In this document: piece by piece, positions 24,870-33,192 of the stretch
Position numbering within the stretch: position 1 is the stretch's first letter
How the letters are laid out: the number at the start of each line of letters is the position of its first letter
Source: Sphingobacteriales bacterium
GTDB taxonomy: Bacteria > Bacteroidota > Bacteroidia > Chitinophagales > Chitinophagaceae
NCBI GenBank assembly: GCA_026391525.1
Contig: JAPLEF010000060.1
Span: forward strand, 1-35,717
Direction of reading: 5' to 3'
Length of the DNA: 35,717 nt
The notes under the pieces: model-generated
What the model saw: only the letters and a program-made list of their open reading frames with translations
Databases searched by the model: none
What the model was told of the DNA's origin: nothing
Translations under genes and position numbers: made by a program

Positions 24870-25271
24870 TCAATGACAATCGCATGACCATTCTTGACGT
24901 AAATCGATTACTGTTACAACAACAATTTTTTCTTCATGAGGGGCAACCACAATCCTTAACAACTGGCCATCACGGCTTAGTCCTTCAACGGGATAAGTAG
25001 TACCCCGGGTCCCTTTCTGAATCTTACTTTCGTTAATCGTGCCCGATTTTAAAAGTTCTTTAATTTCTTCTTCATCTATATGGCGGCATGCCATACGGCA
25101 TCTTGCATGCTTGCTGAAAACCAGGTTGGGGTTTAACCGGTTGAAAACTTCCTTACTATATCTGTTAGTGCCGGCTTTACCGGAATTGGTAAGTGTTTGC
25201 CTATAGATAAGAAGGACCAGAAAAAATCCGGCTACCAATGCAAAAATCAAGGTCAGTTTCCGTTGTTTCAC
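24870..25271 (-). CDS. Membrane-anchored DUF4258 domain protein
   Basis: The 133-residue protein starts at GTG 25271 and opens with a single hydrophobic segment at about 7-22 (TLIFALVAGFFLVLLI) after a basic N-terminus, so it is probably a signal anchor. Residues about 53-128 form a DUF4258 domain: FSKHARCRMACRHI, then EEIKELLKSGTINESKI and LLRIVVAPHEEKIVVVTVI. DUF4258 resembles RelE/toxin-like small domains, but many single members have no partner and no known role. Cysteines at about 58, 62, 130 and 132 would lie outside the membrane. No antitoxin gene is adjacent. Confidence 0.75.
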   Translation of the reverse strand: MKQRKLTLIFALVAGFFLVLLIYRQTLTNSGKAGTNRYSKEVFNRLNPNLVFSKHARCRMACRHIDEEEIKELLKSGTINESKIQKGTRGTTYPVEGLSRDGQLLRIVVAPHEEKIVVVTVIDLRQEWSCDCH

Positions 25272-25399
25272 TTTACAAAATTGGGTGAAATGATGGATAA
25301 ATATCAGTATAATTATTCCTCACACTAAATAAAAAATGATCGGAATTACAAGGAAGTTAAAGCATTCAGCTCCGATGCAAACCAGAATCATGATTTTAG

Positions 25400-25407
25400 T
25401 ACCTTTG
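25400..25407 (+). promoter_or_regulatory. -7 promoter box abutting the mtaB start codon
   Basis: TACCTTTG is an exact consensus match, followed by CGGCC and the ATG at 25413. The spacing implies a leaderless or near-leaderless transcript, the same layout as hscB. No TTG -33 element is evident. Confidence 0.55.
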
Positions 25408-25412
25408 CGGCC

Positions 25413-26681
25413 ATGCATAAAACAGTTGCTTTACATACGCTGGGTTGTAAGCTGAATTTCAGCGAAACCACTGCCATAGGCAGGATGCTGGAGCAGGAGG
25501 GCTTTAAACAGAGGACGTTTGAAGAGGTAGCAGATTATTATGTAATCAATACTTGTTCAGTTACTGAAAATGCAGATAAGGAATGCCGGCAACTGGTTCG
25601 GCGTATTCAACGTAAAGCCCCTGAAGCGATGGTAGTGATCACCGGTTGTTATGCCCAGTTGAAACCAGCAGAGATCGCTTCCATTCCGGGAGTGAACCTT
25701 GTACTGGGTGCTGCTGAGAAATTCAATATCAGCAGCCACCTTAAAACGCTCAGACCAAACGATCCGGCTAAAATATGCAGTTGCGATATTGGGGATGTTC
25801 ATGAATTTAAGGCATCACATTCTGTTCATGAACGCACGAGGGTATTTTTAAAAGTTCAGGATGGTTGCGACTACAACTGCAGTTTTTGTACGATACCCCT
25901 GGCCCGGGGAAAAAGCCGGAGCGACGCCATTGAAAATGTGTTGGAAAAGGTTGCTGAAATAGCAAAGGAAGGTGCTAAAGAAGTGGTATTGACCGGTATC
26001 AACCTGGGAGACTTCGGTCGCGGACTTTCAGGAGGAAAGAAAAAGGAAGAAGATTTCTTTTCGCTGATCGGGGCCTTAGATGCTTTTGAAGGAATAGAAC
26101 GCTATAGGATATCATCCATCGAACCCAACCTGCTTTCGGATGAAATGATCGCATTCATTGCTCAAAGCAAACATTTTATGCCGCATTTCCATATCCCTTT
26201 GCAAAGCGGATGCAATCAAACCTTATCGGATATGCGCCGGCGCTATAAAATCGAATTGTATGCAGATAAGGTAGCGCTGATCAAAAAACTCATGCCGCAT
26301 GCAGGTATCGGCGCTGATATGATTGTAGGGTTCCCGGGAGAAACTGATGAACATTTTGCAGCATCGGCAAATTTTATCGCATCACTCGATATCTCTTATC
26401 TGCATGTATTCACTTACTCCGAACGGAGCAATACACAAGCCCTGGAAATCAAACCTGTTGTTCCGATATCGTTGAGGCATGAACGTAACAAAATCCTCCG
26501 CACCCTTAGCTTTAATAAGATGCAGGCCTTTGTAGAAAAGAACTCAGGCGCTGTTCGCCCGGTACTTTTTGAATCAGTAAATAAAAATGGGATGATGGAA
26601 GGCTACAGCGATAACTATATCAAGATCGCAGCGCCTTTCAGGAAAGAGTGGGAAAATGGCATCGTGAACTGGACCATCTGA
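25413..26681 (+). CDS. mtaB: tRNA t6A37 methylthiotransferase MtaB
   Basis: The 422-residue radical-SAM enzyme adds a methylthio group to t6A37, making ms2t6A. The N-terminal UPF0004 domain holds the auxiliary-cluster cysteines C12 (TLGCKLN), C48 (INTCSVTE) and C79 (ITGCYAQ). The radical SAM cysteines are C152, C156 and C159 (CDYNCSFC). IPLARGKSRS and DMIVGFPGETDEHF follow, with a short TRAM-like C-terminus (about 375-420). It works downstream of TsaD, which is also in this window but in a separate operon. Confidence 0.93.
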   Translation: MHKTVALHTLGCKLNFSETTAIGRMLEQEGFKQRTFEEVADYYVINTCSVTENADKECRQLVRRIQRKAPEAMVVITGCYAQLKPAEIASIPGVNLVLGAAEKFNISSHLKTLRPNDPAKICSCDIGDVHEFKASHSVHERTRVFLKVQDGCDYNCSFCTIPLARGKSRSDAIENVLEKVAEIAKEGAKEVVLTGINLGDFGRGLSGGKKKEEDFFSLIGALDAFEGIERYRISSIEPNLLSDEMIAFIAQSKHFMPHFHIPLQSGCNQTLSDMRRRYKIELYADKVALIKKLMPHAGIGADMIVGFPGETDEHFAASANFIASLDISYLHVFTYSERSNTQALEIKPVVPISLRHERNKILRTLSFNKMQAFVEKNSGAVRPVLFESVNKNGMMEGYSDNYIKIAAPFRKEWENGIVNWTI

Positions 26682-26691
26682 TCCTTCTAAT

Positions 26692-27429
26692 CTAAATTAT
26701 GGTATTCCACGATTTACCGAAGAGGTGTTTTCTGAATATTTTCTTGCTATTAGCATCTGAAAGGGCCGCTAGGTGCCGTTCATGATGTATATCGGTTCCA
26801 AGAAAACTATACAAGTCTTCTTTAAGAAGGTAATTCGCAACTTTAGCGGCATCTTTCCCATAGTAACCGGTAACCGACAAAAGATTGAGTTGCAGTTTGA
26901 AACCCAATTCAACAAGATGATGAAAAACCTTATAGTTATTATAGTAGTAAGGATATCTTTCAGGATGGGCAAGTACCGGCTGATAGCCAGCCATGATGAT
27001 GGCAAAACTATATTTACCGGGTTCATCAGGCATCGAGGCATAGGAAAATTCCGTTAAAAGCAATTTATCCCTCAAGGTGAGTAATGGATTGCCGCTATTC
27101 AGCAATTCGAAAAAGTAACTATCCAGCATGTATTCTGCAGCAGTATGCAATTCAAAATCCATTTGTTCTTTTTTCAATGCTATTTGCAACTCACTTTTTG
27201 CTGCAGCAATAGTTGCAGGAGTATTCCGGTACATATCACTGATGATATGTGGTGTTGCAATTGATTTAGTAATTCCTAATGCCATCAACCCTTTGATAAG
27301 GCTAATAGAAGTAGCTACATCCGGTGATCCGTCATCTATTCCCGGCAGGATATGAGAATGCATATCTGTACTGATAGGAAAAAAAGAATCTGACTCCGGT
27401 TGACTTTTTTTTTGAAAGAGCGAGAACAT
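26692..27429 (-). CDS. CpsB/YwqE-like PHP-fold tyrosine phosphatase
   Basis: The 245-residue protein has the PHP metallophosphatase pattern: DMHSHILPGIDDG at 22-34, ATPHIISDMY, an EY pair near 107, AHPERYPYYY and GTDIHHERHL. The CpsB/YwqE family dephosphorylates bacterial tyrosine kinases that control capsule and exopolysaccharide length. It is the last gene of the polysaccharide run, 20 bases after a GT2 gene, and ends 10 bases from the convergent mtaB. No Wzc/BY-kinase is present, so its substrate must be coded elsewhere. Confidence 0.88.
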   Translation of the reverse strand: MFSLFQKKSQPESDSFFPISTDMHSHILPGIDDGSPDVATSISLIKGLMALGITKSIATPHIISDMYRNTPATIAAAKSELQIALKKEQMDFELHTAAEYMLDSYFFELLNSGNPLLTLRDKLLLTEFSYASMPDEPGKYSFAIIMAGYQPVLAHPERYPYYYNNYKVFHHLVELGFKLQLNLLSVTGYYGKDAAKVANYLLKEDLYSFLGTDIHHERHLAALSDANSKKIFRKHLFGKSWNTII

Positions 27430-27449
27430 TTTATCCGAAATGAAGTGGG

Positions 27450-28202
27450 TTACTTTTTGTAATATTGTGGTAATTTGCTCAACGGCTTTAAAATGGATAC
27501 CAGAAATGCAAGTGGAATCTTATTGCGTTTCATGGCCAGGTAATCGCGGCGGTTTGCCCTTAACCTGATTCTTAAATTACTGTTGCTTTGTCCGCCCCGG
27601 CGCATCTTGACAATAAGTTTCGGCAGATAATACGATGAAATCCTGAACCGGTAAAGATACCTTGCCATGAATTCGTAATCGGCAGCACTGTAATAATGGG
27701 TTTCATATCCGCCACATTTCCCAATTAATTCCCTTTTGAAATAGAAGGTTGGATGTGCCGGCATCCAACCCATGCGGAACAAGCTTCTTTTGTATGGTTT
27801 CCCTTTCCAGATCCGGTAAATCTTGTTCGTATCATCCGGGTCTACATATTCCAGATCGCCATAAATACTATCTACTTTTTTTTCTTCAAAGCTGGCTACA
27901 ACGGCTTCAATAACATCATTACTAGCCAGCATATCGTCACTATTAAGGATGCCGACGATATCGCCGGTTGCCATGGCCATTCCTTTATTGATGGCATCAT
28001 ACATCCCACGGTCGGTTTCGGAAACCCATTTTGCAACATGGGCTTCATACTTTCGGATAATGTTTACAGTTTGATCGGTGGATTTTCCATCGATGATGAT
28101 CAGTTCGATGTTTTTATAACGCTGTGATATGATCGATTGAAGGCAACCTTCCAGATATTTTTCTGAATTATACGTTGCCGTTATTAGCGTCACTTTCATC
28201 AT
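27450..28202 (-). CDS. GT2 family glycosyltransferase
   Basis: With ATG at 28202 (a second ATG follows at once) the protein is 250 residues. A longer open frame begins at TTG 28226, but ATG gives the standard opening MMKVTLITATYNSEKYL. GT-A motifs are IIIDGKSTDQT at 36-46, VSETDRGMYDAINKG and ILNSDD at 85-90 for the metal and nucleotide sugar. It resembles WcaA/WcaE-type transferases that extend exopolysaccharide repeat units on the inner face of the membrane. Donor and acceptor are unknown. It lies between carbamoyltransferase and CpsB-like genes. Confidence 0.88.
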   Translation of the reverse strand: MMKVTLITATYNSEKYLEGCLQSIISQRYKNIELIIIDGKSTDQTVNIIRKYEAHVAKWVSETDRGMYDAINKGMAMATGDIVGILNSDDMLASNDVIEAVVASFEEKKVDSIYGDLEYVDPDDTNKIYRIWKGKPYKRSLFRMGWMPAHPTFYFKRELIGKCGGYETHYYSAADYEFMARYLYRFRISSYYLPKLIVKMRRGGQSNSNLRIRLRANRRDYLAMKRNKIPLAFLVSILKPLSKLPQYYKK

Positions 28203-28263
28203 ATCCGGTTTTCTTTTCCACCACAATAATAAAGTTTATTCGCTAATTGCTGCCGAAAGGAGT

Positions 28264-29994
28264 TTATTTTCTTGATACAACGATGTTTTCCATCACCAGC
28301 ATATCCATTTGAGTTCGGAGAAAACAGTCGATGGCTTCTTCAGGCCGGTTTACGATCGGTTCATTTTCATTGAAAGAAGTATTGAGCAGAATTGGCACTC
28401 CTGTTTTGTTATAGAATGCTTCGATAAGTGCATAATAACGAGGAGAAACCAACCGGTCTACGGTTTGCAGCCGACCAGTTCCGTCAACATGGGTGACTGC
28501 GGGAATGATGTCCTGCTTCTCTTTTCGGATTGGAAATACTTTTTCCATGAAAGGCACAGGCTCATCCAGTTCAAAATAGTCAGCTACATGTTCTTTAAGT
28601 ATGGATGGGGCGAATGGGCGGAAGCTTTCCCTGCGCTTGATCTTGCCATTCAGTAAGGCTTTCGCATCTGAACGTCTGGGATCGGCAATGATTGACCTTC
28701 CACCAAGGGCTCGCGGACCGAATTCGGCTCGTCCGCTCATCCATCCTACCACACCGCCGCCAATCAGACATTCCGTAACCTTGTCATAGAGCTGTGCATC
28801 TTCCATTTGGGTGAATGCGATGCTTTTCTCCTGCAGCACTGCCGCAATCTCTTCATTGGTATAACGGCTACCAGTATACGCCGAATAGATGGGTTCCTGC
28901 CTGGGCACTTTCAACAACTGATGCTGCACATAAAGCGCTGCACCCATCGAAATGCCGGCATCATGGCCTGCTGAAGGGATATATACTTCCCTGAAACCGG
29001 TATTTCTGGTGATCTTTCCATTTGCCACACTGTTTTGGGCAACGCCGCCTGCTATGCACACCCGGGAAAGACCTGTCTTCCTGTGCAGATGGTTAAGCAA
29101 ATGAAAGAGTACTTCTTCCGTCATACGCTGCACCGAGGCAGCCAGATCCATATGATGTTGCGAAAGTGGCTCATCCTTTGCCCTTTGCTTGCCAAATTTA
29201 TCCGCCATGACTTCGCTGAACATTGGTGCAACCATCGGAATATGATCATCGCCGTAAGAAATTACACCGGATGTGCCCTTACGGAAATAATCCAGATCAA
29301 GTTTAAACAATCCATCATCGGTAAGTTTTACCACATCATGTAATAAATTAAGGTATTTGGGTTGGCCATAAGGTGCCATCCCCATCACTTTATATTCATC
29401 ACCATAATGCGGAAACCCGAGCAATTGCGTAAAAGCGGTATAAAATATCCCGATTGAATGAGGAAAATCAACCGATTGTAAAACGGTGATATCATTGCCC
29501 CTACCCGTTGCAGTCATAGTAGTGCTGAAATCACCGGAGCCGTCGATCGACAAACAAGCTGCCTCTTCAAAAGGAGATGCGAAGAACGCGGATGCCAGGT
29601 GGCTGCGGTGGTGTTCAATATTCTTCACTTTATCTGCAAAACTTGCTTCAGGCAGTGAAGATAAAATCGAAAGTTCCTTTTCAATTGAAGCTACTTTCTT
29701 ACTATTGTTCAGTCTGTCGCGGATCACAGCCAAGCTTCCTGAAGGGTTAGCGGCCAGATATTTTAGTTTACTGAATAGCTTTGCCTTAGGATCCCTGCCG
29801 ATAGCAAAGTAATCTACATCAGCGTAGGAAACACCTGCTTCCTGCAAACAAAAAGCGATGGCTAAAGTTGGGAAGCCTGCCCAATGTTTAACCCTGCGGA
29901 ATCTTTCTTCCTCGATGGCTGCAATCATTTTACCATCCACGAATATTGCCGCAGACGAATCGGCATGATAGGCATTGATTCCAATTATGATCAT
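28264..29994 (-). CDS. NodU/TobZ family O-carbamoyltransferase
   Basis: The 576-residue enzyme transfers a carbamoyl group from carbamoyl phosphate, via carbamoyl adenylate, to a hydroxyl on a sugar or natural product. The N-terminal Kae1-like domain opens IIGINAYHADSSAAIF and has the metal-binding HHRSHLASAF (H128, H129, H132) and SIDGSGDFSTT at 149-159. GGVAQNSVANGK follows, and the C-terminal domain starts near AEFGPRALGGRSIIADPR and ends with ILLNTSFNENEPIV. Length is typical. Its place in the polysaccharide run suggests glycan carbamoylation, which is inference. Confidence 0.92.
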   Translation of the reverse strand: MIIIGINAYHADSSAAIFVDGKMIAAIEEERFRRVKHWAGFPTLAIAFCLQEAGVSYADVDYFAIGRDPKAKLFSKLKYLAANPSGSLAVIRDRLNNSKKVASIEKELSILSSLPEASFADKVKNIEHHRSHLASAFFASPFEEAACLSIDGSGDFSTTMTATGRGNDITVLQSVDFPHSIGIFYTAFTQLLGFPHYGDEYKVMGMAPYGQPKYLNLLHDVVKLTDDGLFKLDLDYFRKGTSGVISYGDDHIPMVAPMFSEVMADKFGKQRAKDEPLSQHHMDLAASVQRMTEEVLFHLLNHLHRKTGLSRVCIAGGVAQNSVANGKITRNTGFREVYIPSAGHDAGISMGAALYVQHQLLKVPRQEPIYSAYTGSRYTNEEIAAVLQEKSIAFTQMEDAQLYDKVTECLIGGGVVGWMSGRAEFGPRALGGRSIIADPRRSDAKALLNGKIKRRESFRPFAPSILKEHVADYFELDEPVPFMEKVFPIRKEKQDIIPAVTHVDGTGRLQTVDRLVSPRYYALIEAFYNKTGVPILLNTSFNENEPIVNRPEEAIDCFLRTQMDMLVMENIVVSRK

Positions 29995-30004
29995 CAGTTT
30001 ACTA

Positions 30005-30030
30005 AAGGTTTAACGTTTAAGGTTTAACGT
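30005..30030. repeat. Two-copy 12-base direct repeat between exosortase and carbamoyltransferase genes
   Basis: AAGGTTTAACGT occurs at 30005-30016 and again at 30019-30030 with two bases between, so the period is 14. It fills most of the 47-base gap between the exosortase stop and the carbamoyltransferase start. Confidence 0.7.
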
Positions 30031-30041
30031 GAGTACAAGGA

Positions 30042-30596
30042 TTACGAAGCTCTTATCCCGTTTCTTTTCTCAAAAGCCCAGATCATGAGTGCTATTGCTG
30101 TATAAGCAACAATATTAAACCAGGTATGATGATCCCATCCCAGAGGCATTTTCCAACCTTTATTGATAGCCACTAAAAACAATCCGATCCGAAGTTGGTT
30201 AATGGTATAGAGAAGCAATAACCCGAATATGATCCATATCAATTTACGTTTCCAGGATTGCTGATAAGCCAGCATCAGCGCAGCCCAGAAACTATACACT
30301 CCGTACCCTACACAATCAAATGCAATGATCACCCCTCTTTTACCAACCACCCTCACCAAATATCCTGGTTCTTCAATGGTATCGTAACCAAACCAGGATG
30401 CCACAAATGCAGCCCCTTTCATTAATAATTTCTTGATCCAACTTATATAATCCAGATGTTGCTCAACAAAGGGACTGTATAAACCGCCCGGAGCAGCTAA
30501 ACCAATCCAGAACTGAGTGCCTAAATAGAATACCAAAAAAAGAGCCAGAAAGGTTAATAGGAAACGGATGAATTGCTTATCGTTATACCAGCTCAT
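30042..30596 (-). CDS. Exosortase/archaeosortase family protein (XrtY-like)
   Basis: The 184-residue integral membrane protein has about five hydrophobic segments and the exosortase catalytic set: Cys95 in AFDCVGYGVYSFW, Arg136 in NQLRIGLF and His156/His157 in WDHHTWFN. Exosortases are transpeptidase-like enzymes that cleave a C-terminal sorting signal and pass the protein to a surface glycan pathway. The length fits the short Bacteroidota exosortases. The neighbouring glycosyltransferase and Wzy-like genes resemble what I recall of the XrtY group. The start codon is ATG, 3 bases after the upstream gene's stop. No sorting-signal substrate was found in the window. Confidence 0.82.
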   Translation of the reverse strand: MSWYNDKQFIRFLLTFLALFLVFYLGTQFWIGLAAPGGLYSPFVEQHLDYISWIKKLLMKGAAFVASWFGYDTIEEPGYLVRVVGKRGVIIAFDCVGYGVYSFWAALMLAYQQSWKRKLIWIIFGLLLLYTINQLRIGLFLVAINKGWKMPLGWDHHTWFNIVAYTAIALMIWAFEKRNGIRAS

Positions 30597-30599
30597 GTA

Positions 30600-31721
30600 T
30601 CAGTTTGATGAAAGGGAGAATAATTTGGAATACGACAAATCGATTTCCTTTGTGTTTATTCTATTGGCAGCATAAGCTATTGCTGATTCACAACTTTTAT
30701 CGTATTCATCCTGATTCATTTTCCCAAAAAATAAAATAGCCTCTTTGATTGCCTTTACAGTCAAATCGGAATTGATACCTGCCTGAGCGGCTTCCAGATC
30801 GTTCCAGGGTGTAAAACGGCTGGTGATCACTGGCCGCCCTGCATTAAGGGCTCCCAGTAACGCATGTCCGAAATTTTCGCTCTTACTCGGCAAGATAAAA
30901 ACATGAGATTGAAGTAATGGAATCTCTAACTTTTCCGGTGGCAATTCACCTTCGTATTGCACTTTGATATTTACGGGCAATTTATTTATAGCTTCCTTAC
31001 ATTGCTGCCAATAATTGACATCCTTTATGGGGCCACAAATTTTGTACTCCACTATAAGTTCAATCTGTTGCAGCGCCTCTATGATGAGTAGATGATTTTT
31101 CATGGCACTGATCAACGCGATACTCACGAGGTTAATCATACCCGGCATTTTTGCGGCTACCGGTAAGGGTTTGGTTATGGCAGGATAATTACCGGCAATT
31201 GCAATGGTTACTTTATCGCCCATTTCCTGCCTGATATATTGGGCTTCAGTAACGTCTGTAGCATGGAAAACAACTTTTGCGGGAATACCTAAACTTTTCA
31301 TCAGCAATAGGTATATTTTCTTTTTAAAAGATTTCTGCGACAATGCGCCGGGATGCAACATCCCACGGACTGATATGATTTTTTTGGCAGCTGTTGAATA
31401 CAACACCGGGTAGATAGTGAAATTAAGATCATATAATCCGATACAAAAAAGGATAGTTGGCTGAACCTCTTTTAGTATAGTTCTTAACTGGTTTCTTCGG
31501 CCACTTGATTTGGCATACCAAACCTTAGTATTGCTACAGTAATCTACCCATTGGCTTTCGGGAACGGTTAAACTGATTCCATTAAGATCGGTATTTCCAC
31601 AGTAGATATAAAATCTGGAATCTCCAGGAAACTGCTTAACGAGATTGGCAATCGACTGTATCGGTCCGCCTGCCCTGAAAGCCGGATGAAACCAGGGTAT
31701 GCAAATCAATACTTTTGTCAA
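30600..31721 (-). CDS. GT4-type glycosyltransferase, possibly the exosortase-associated XYAG1 type
   Basis: The 373-residue GT-B enzyme opens KVLICIPWFHPAFRAGGPIQSI, of which RAGGPIQSIANLV is the donor-side glycine-rich loop typical of family 4. SVRGMLHPGALSQK (117-130) and SKSENFGHALLG (279-290) follow. The last motif is normally E-x7-E; here the first Glu is E282 but the second position is Gly290, a notable change. The start is TTG 31721 preceded by AAAGG, which may act as a weak ribosome site. It lies 3 bases upstream of the exosortase and 13 bases after the MBOAT gene. Donor sugar is unknown; association with an XrtY-type exosortase is from memory of that group. Confidence 0.82.
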   Translation of the reverse strand: MTKVLICIPWFHPAFRAGGPIQSIANLVKQFPGDSRFYIYCGNTDLNGISLTVPESQWVDYCSNTKVWYAKSSGRRNQLRTILKEVQPTILFCIGLYDLNFTIYPVLYSTAAKKIISVRGMLHPGALSQKSFKKKIYLLLMKSLGIPAKVVFHATDVTEAQYIRQEMGDKVTIAIAGNYPAITKPLPVAAKMPGMINLVSIALISAMKNHLLIIEALQQIELIVEYKICGPIKDVNYWQQCKEAINKLPVNIKVQYEGELPPEKLEIPLLQSHVFILPSKSENFGHALLGALNAGRPVITSRFTPWNDLEAAQAGINSDLTVKAIKEAILFFGKMNQDEYDKSCESAIAYAANRINTKEIDLSYSKLFSLSSN

Positions 31722-31734
31722 CCTTTGTTACTGA

Positions 31735-33189
31735 TTAAAATTGAAAATAAATAAACTGGCTGATCGGCCGAAGGAAAATAACTACCAATGCAACTGCAAC
31801 AGAAAGCGCAATCGTATCTAATATTGAACCTACTACCCATTTATTCAAGATGGGTTTCACTACTTCAATCCAGCAGTAGGTTAGCAGCATCAGCACCAAT
31901 AATAAAAAAGTAATCAGGTAACAATTTTCCCTTAAACCAAGCCATGTATATTGCGATGGATGAACCAGTTTTGATGCATAATGACCAAGGTCATGTAAAT
32001 TGGTTGTACGGAATGGAATCCATCCCAACATCAGCAGTGGTAATGAAATACACCAACCCATAAAATTCCTGAATTGATGATTGATGTTTTTGAAAAAATG
32101 AAGAGACAACCGATGCATCGTTACTAGAATGGCATGGTACAAACCCCAGATCACAAAGGTCCAACTAGCCCCATGCCAGAAACCCATGATGGCCCAGGTT
32201 AAAAATAATGCCATATAACCTTTAATCGTGTAACTGTGCCTGATTTCGGAAATGGCCTCAGGTTTGCTGTGCAGCATTTTTTGTCCGGTTAAAGGCAAAT
32301 AGAGATAATCCCTGATCCAGTTGGAAAGGGTGATATGCCAGCGTTTCCAAAAAGCTTTTGGCGAAACCGCCAGATAAGGGAAATTGAAATTTTCCGGGAA
32401 ATGGATTCCCATCATTTTCGCACTGCCAATAGCAATATGGGAGTAGGCACAAAAATCGAAGTAAATTTGAAAGCCGAATAGAAAGGATAAGGTCCAAACA
32501 TCTACTGCACTAACATCATTTGTTGGAAGTGCGAAGCCCTGATCAACAAGAGGTGCGATATTATCTGCCAACACCACTTTAAGAAACAATCCAATCAAAA
32601 CCCTCCTGAAACCTTCAACCAGAAAATCGACTTTGAAAGCCTGCCTTCCTGCCAATTGAGGAAGGATTTCGGCTGCACGAAGGATAGGGCCTGCAATAAG
32701 ATGTGGAAAGTAAACCAGAAAAGTAAGGTACCTGATGAAATTCCTTTCCGGCTTGATATGTCTGCGGTAAACATCAACCGTATAACTGATGGTTTCAAAA
32801 GTATAAAAACTGATTCCGATGGGCAATATGATTTTAAGAGATGGAAGAATGGATACATGCAAACCGAGCATGTTCAAAATTCCTTCAAGGTTGTCGGTGA
32901 AGAAAATCAGGTACTTAAAATAAAAAAGGATGGCAAGGTTTAACCCGACGCTCAGTATCAGCCAACGTTTACGCTTTATGGGATTTTCATGCCGGTCGAT
33001 TTCAATGGAAACAAAAAAATCGAGCAATGCGGCAAACAGCAACAATAAAATGTAAACCGGTTTCCAGAAGCCGTAAAATACAAGGCTCATCAAACACAGC
33101 ATCCAACTGCGGTACTTGCCCGGCAAAAACCAATACAGCAAAACTACCAATGGCAGAAATATGAGGAATGTGATCGAGTTGAAAATCAA
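31735..33189 (-). CDS. MBOAT family O-acyltransferase (AlgI/DltB-like)
   Basis: The 484-residue multi-pass protein has the MBOAT core: FPHLIAGPILRAAEILPQL near 161, FDFCAYSHIAIGSAKMMG near 245, WKRWHITLSNWIRDYLYLPL with H285, and GFWHGASWTF with the catalytic-type H339. Family members acylate polysaccharides or teichoic acids across the membrane. The gene starts at TTG 33189, because an in-frame TAA lies just two codons upstream, and it follows an SGNH-type gene by 3 bases. That pairing is the AlgI/AlgJ-AlgX or DltB/DltD arrangement, so it probably acetylates the glycan made by this locus. Confidence 0.92.
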   Translation of the reverse strand: MIFNSITFLIFLPLVVLLYWFLPGKYRSWMLCLMSLVFYGFWKPVYILLLLFAALLDFFVSIEIDRHENPIKRKRWLILSVGLNLAILFYFKYLIFFTDNLEGILNMLGLHVSILPSLKIILPIGISFYTFETISYTVDVYRRHIKPERNFIRYLTFLVYFPHLIAGPILRAAEILPQLAGRQAFKVDFLVEGFRRVLIGLFLKVVLADNIAPLVDQGFALPTNDVSAVDVWTLSFLFGFQIYFDFCAYSHIAIGSAKMMGIHFPENFNFPYLAVSPKAFWKRWHITLSNWIRDYLYLPLTGQKMLHSKPEAISEIRHSYTIKGYMALFLTWAIMGFWHGASWTFVIWGLYHAILVTMHRLSLHFFKNINHQFRNFMGWCISLPLLMLGWIPFRTTNLHDLGHYASKLVHPSQYTWLGLRENCYLITFLLLVLMLLTYCWIEVVKPILNKWVVGSILDTIALSVAVALVVIFLRPISQFIYFQF

Positions 33190-33192
33190 AAC

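Noticed and set aside
24870-25271. DUF4258 gene as part of a toxin-antitoxin pair
   Set aside because: No small antitoxin-like gene lies next to it, and the protein has a membrane anchor.
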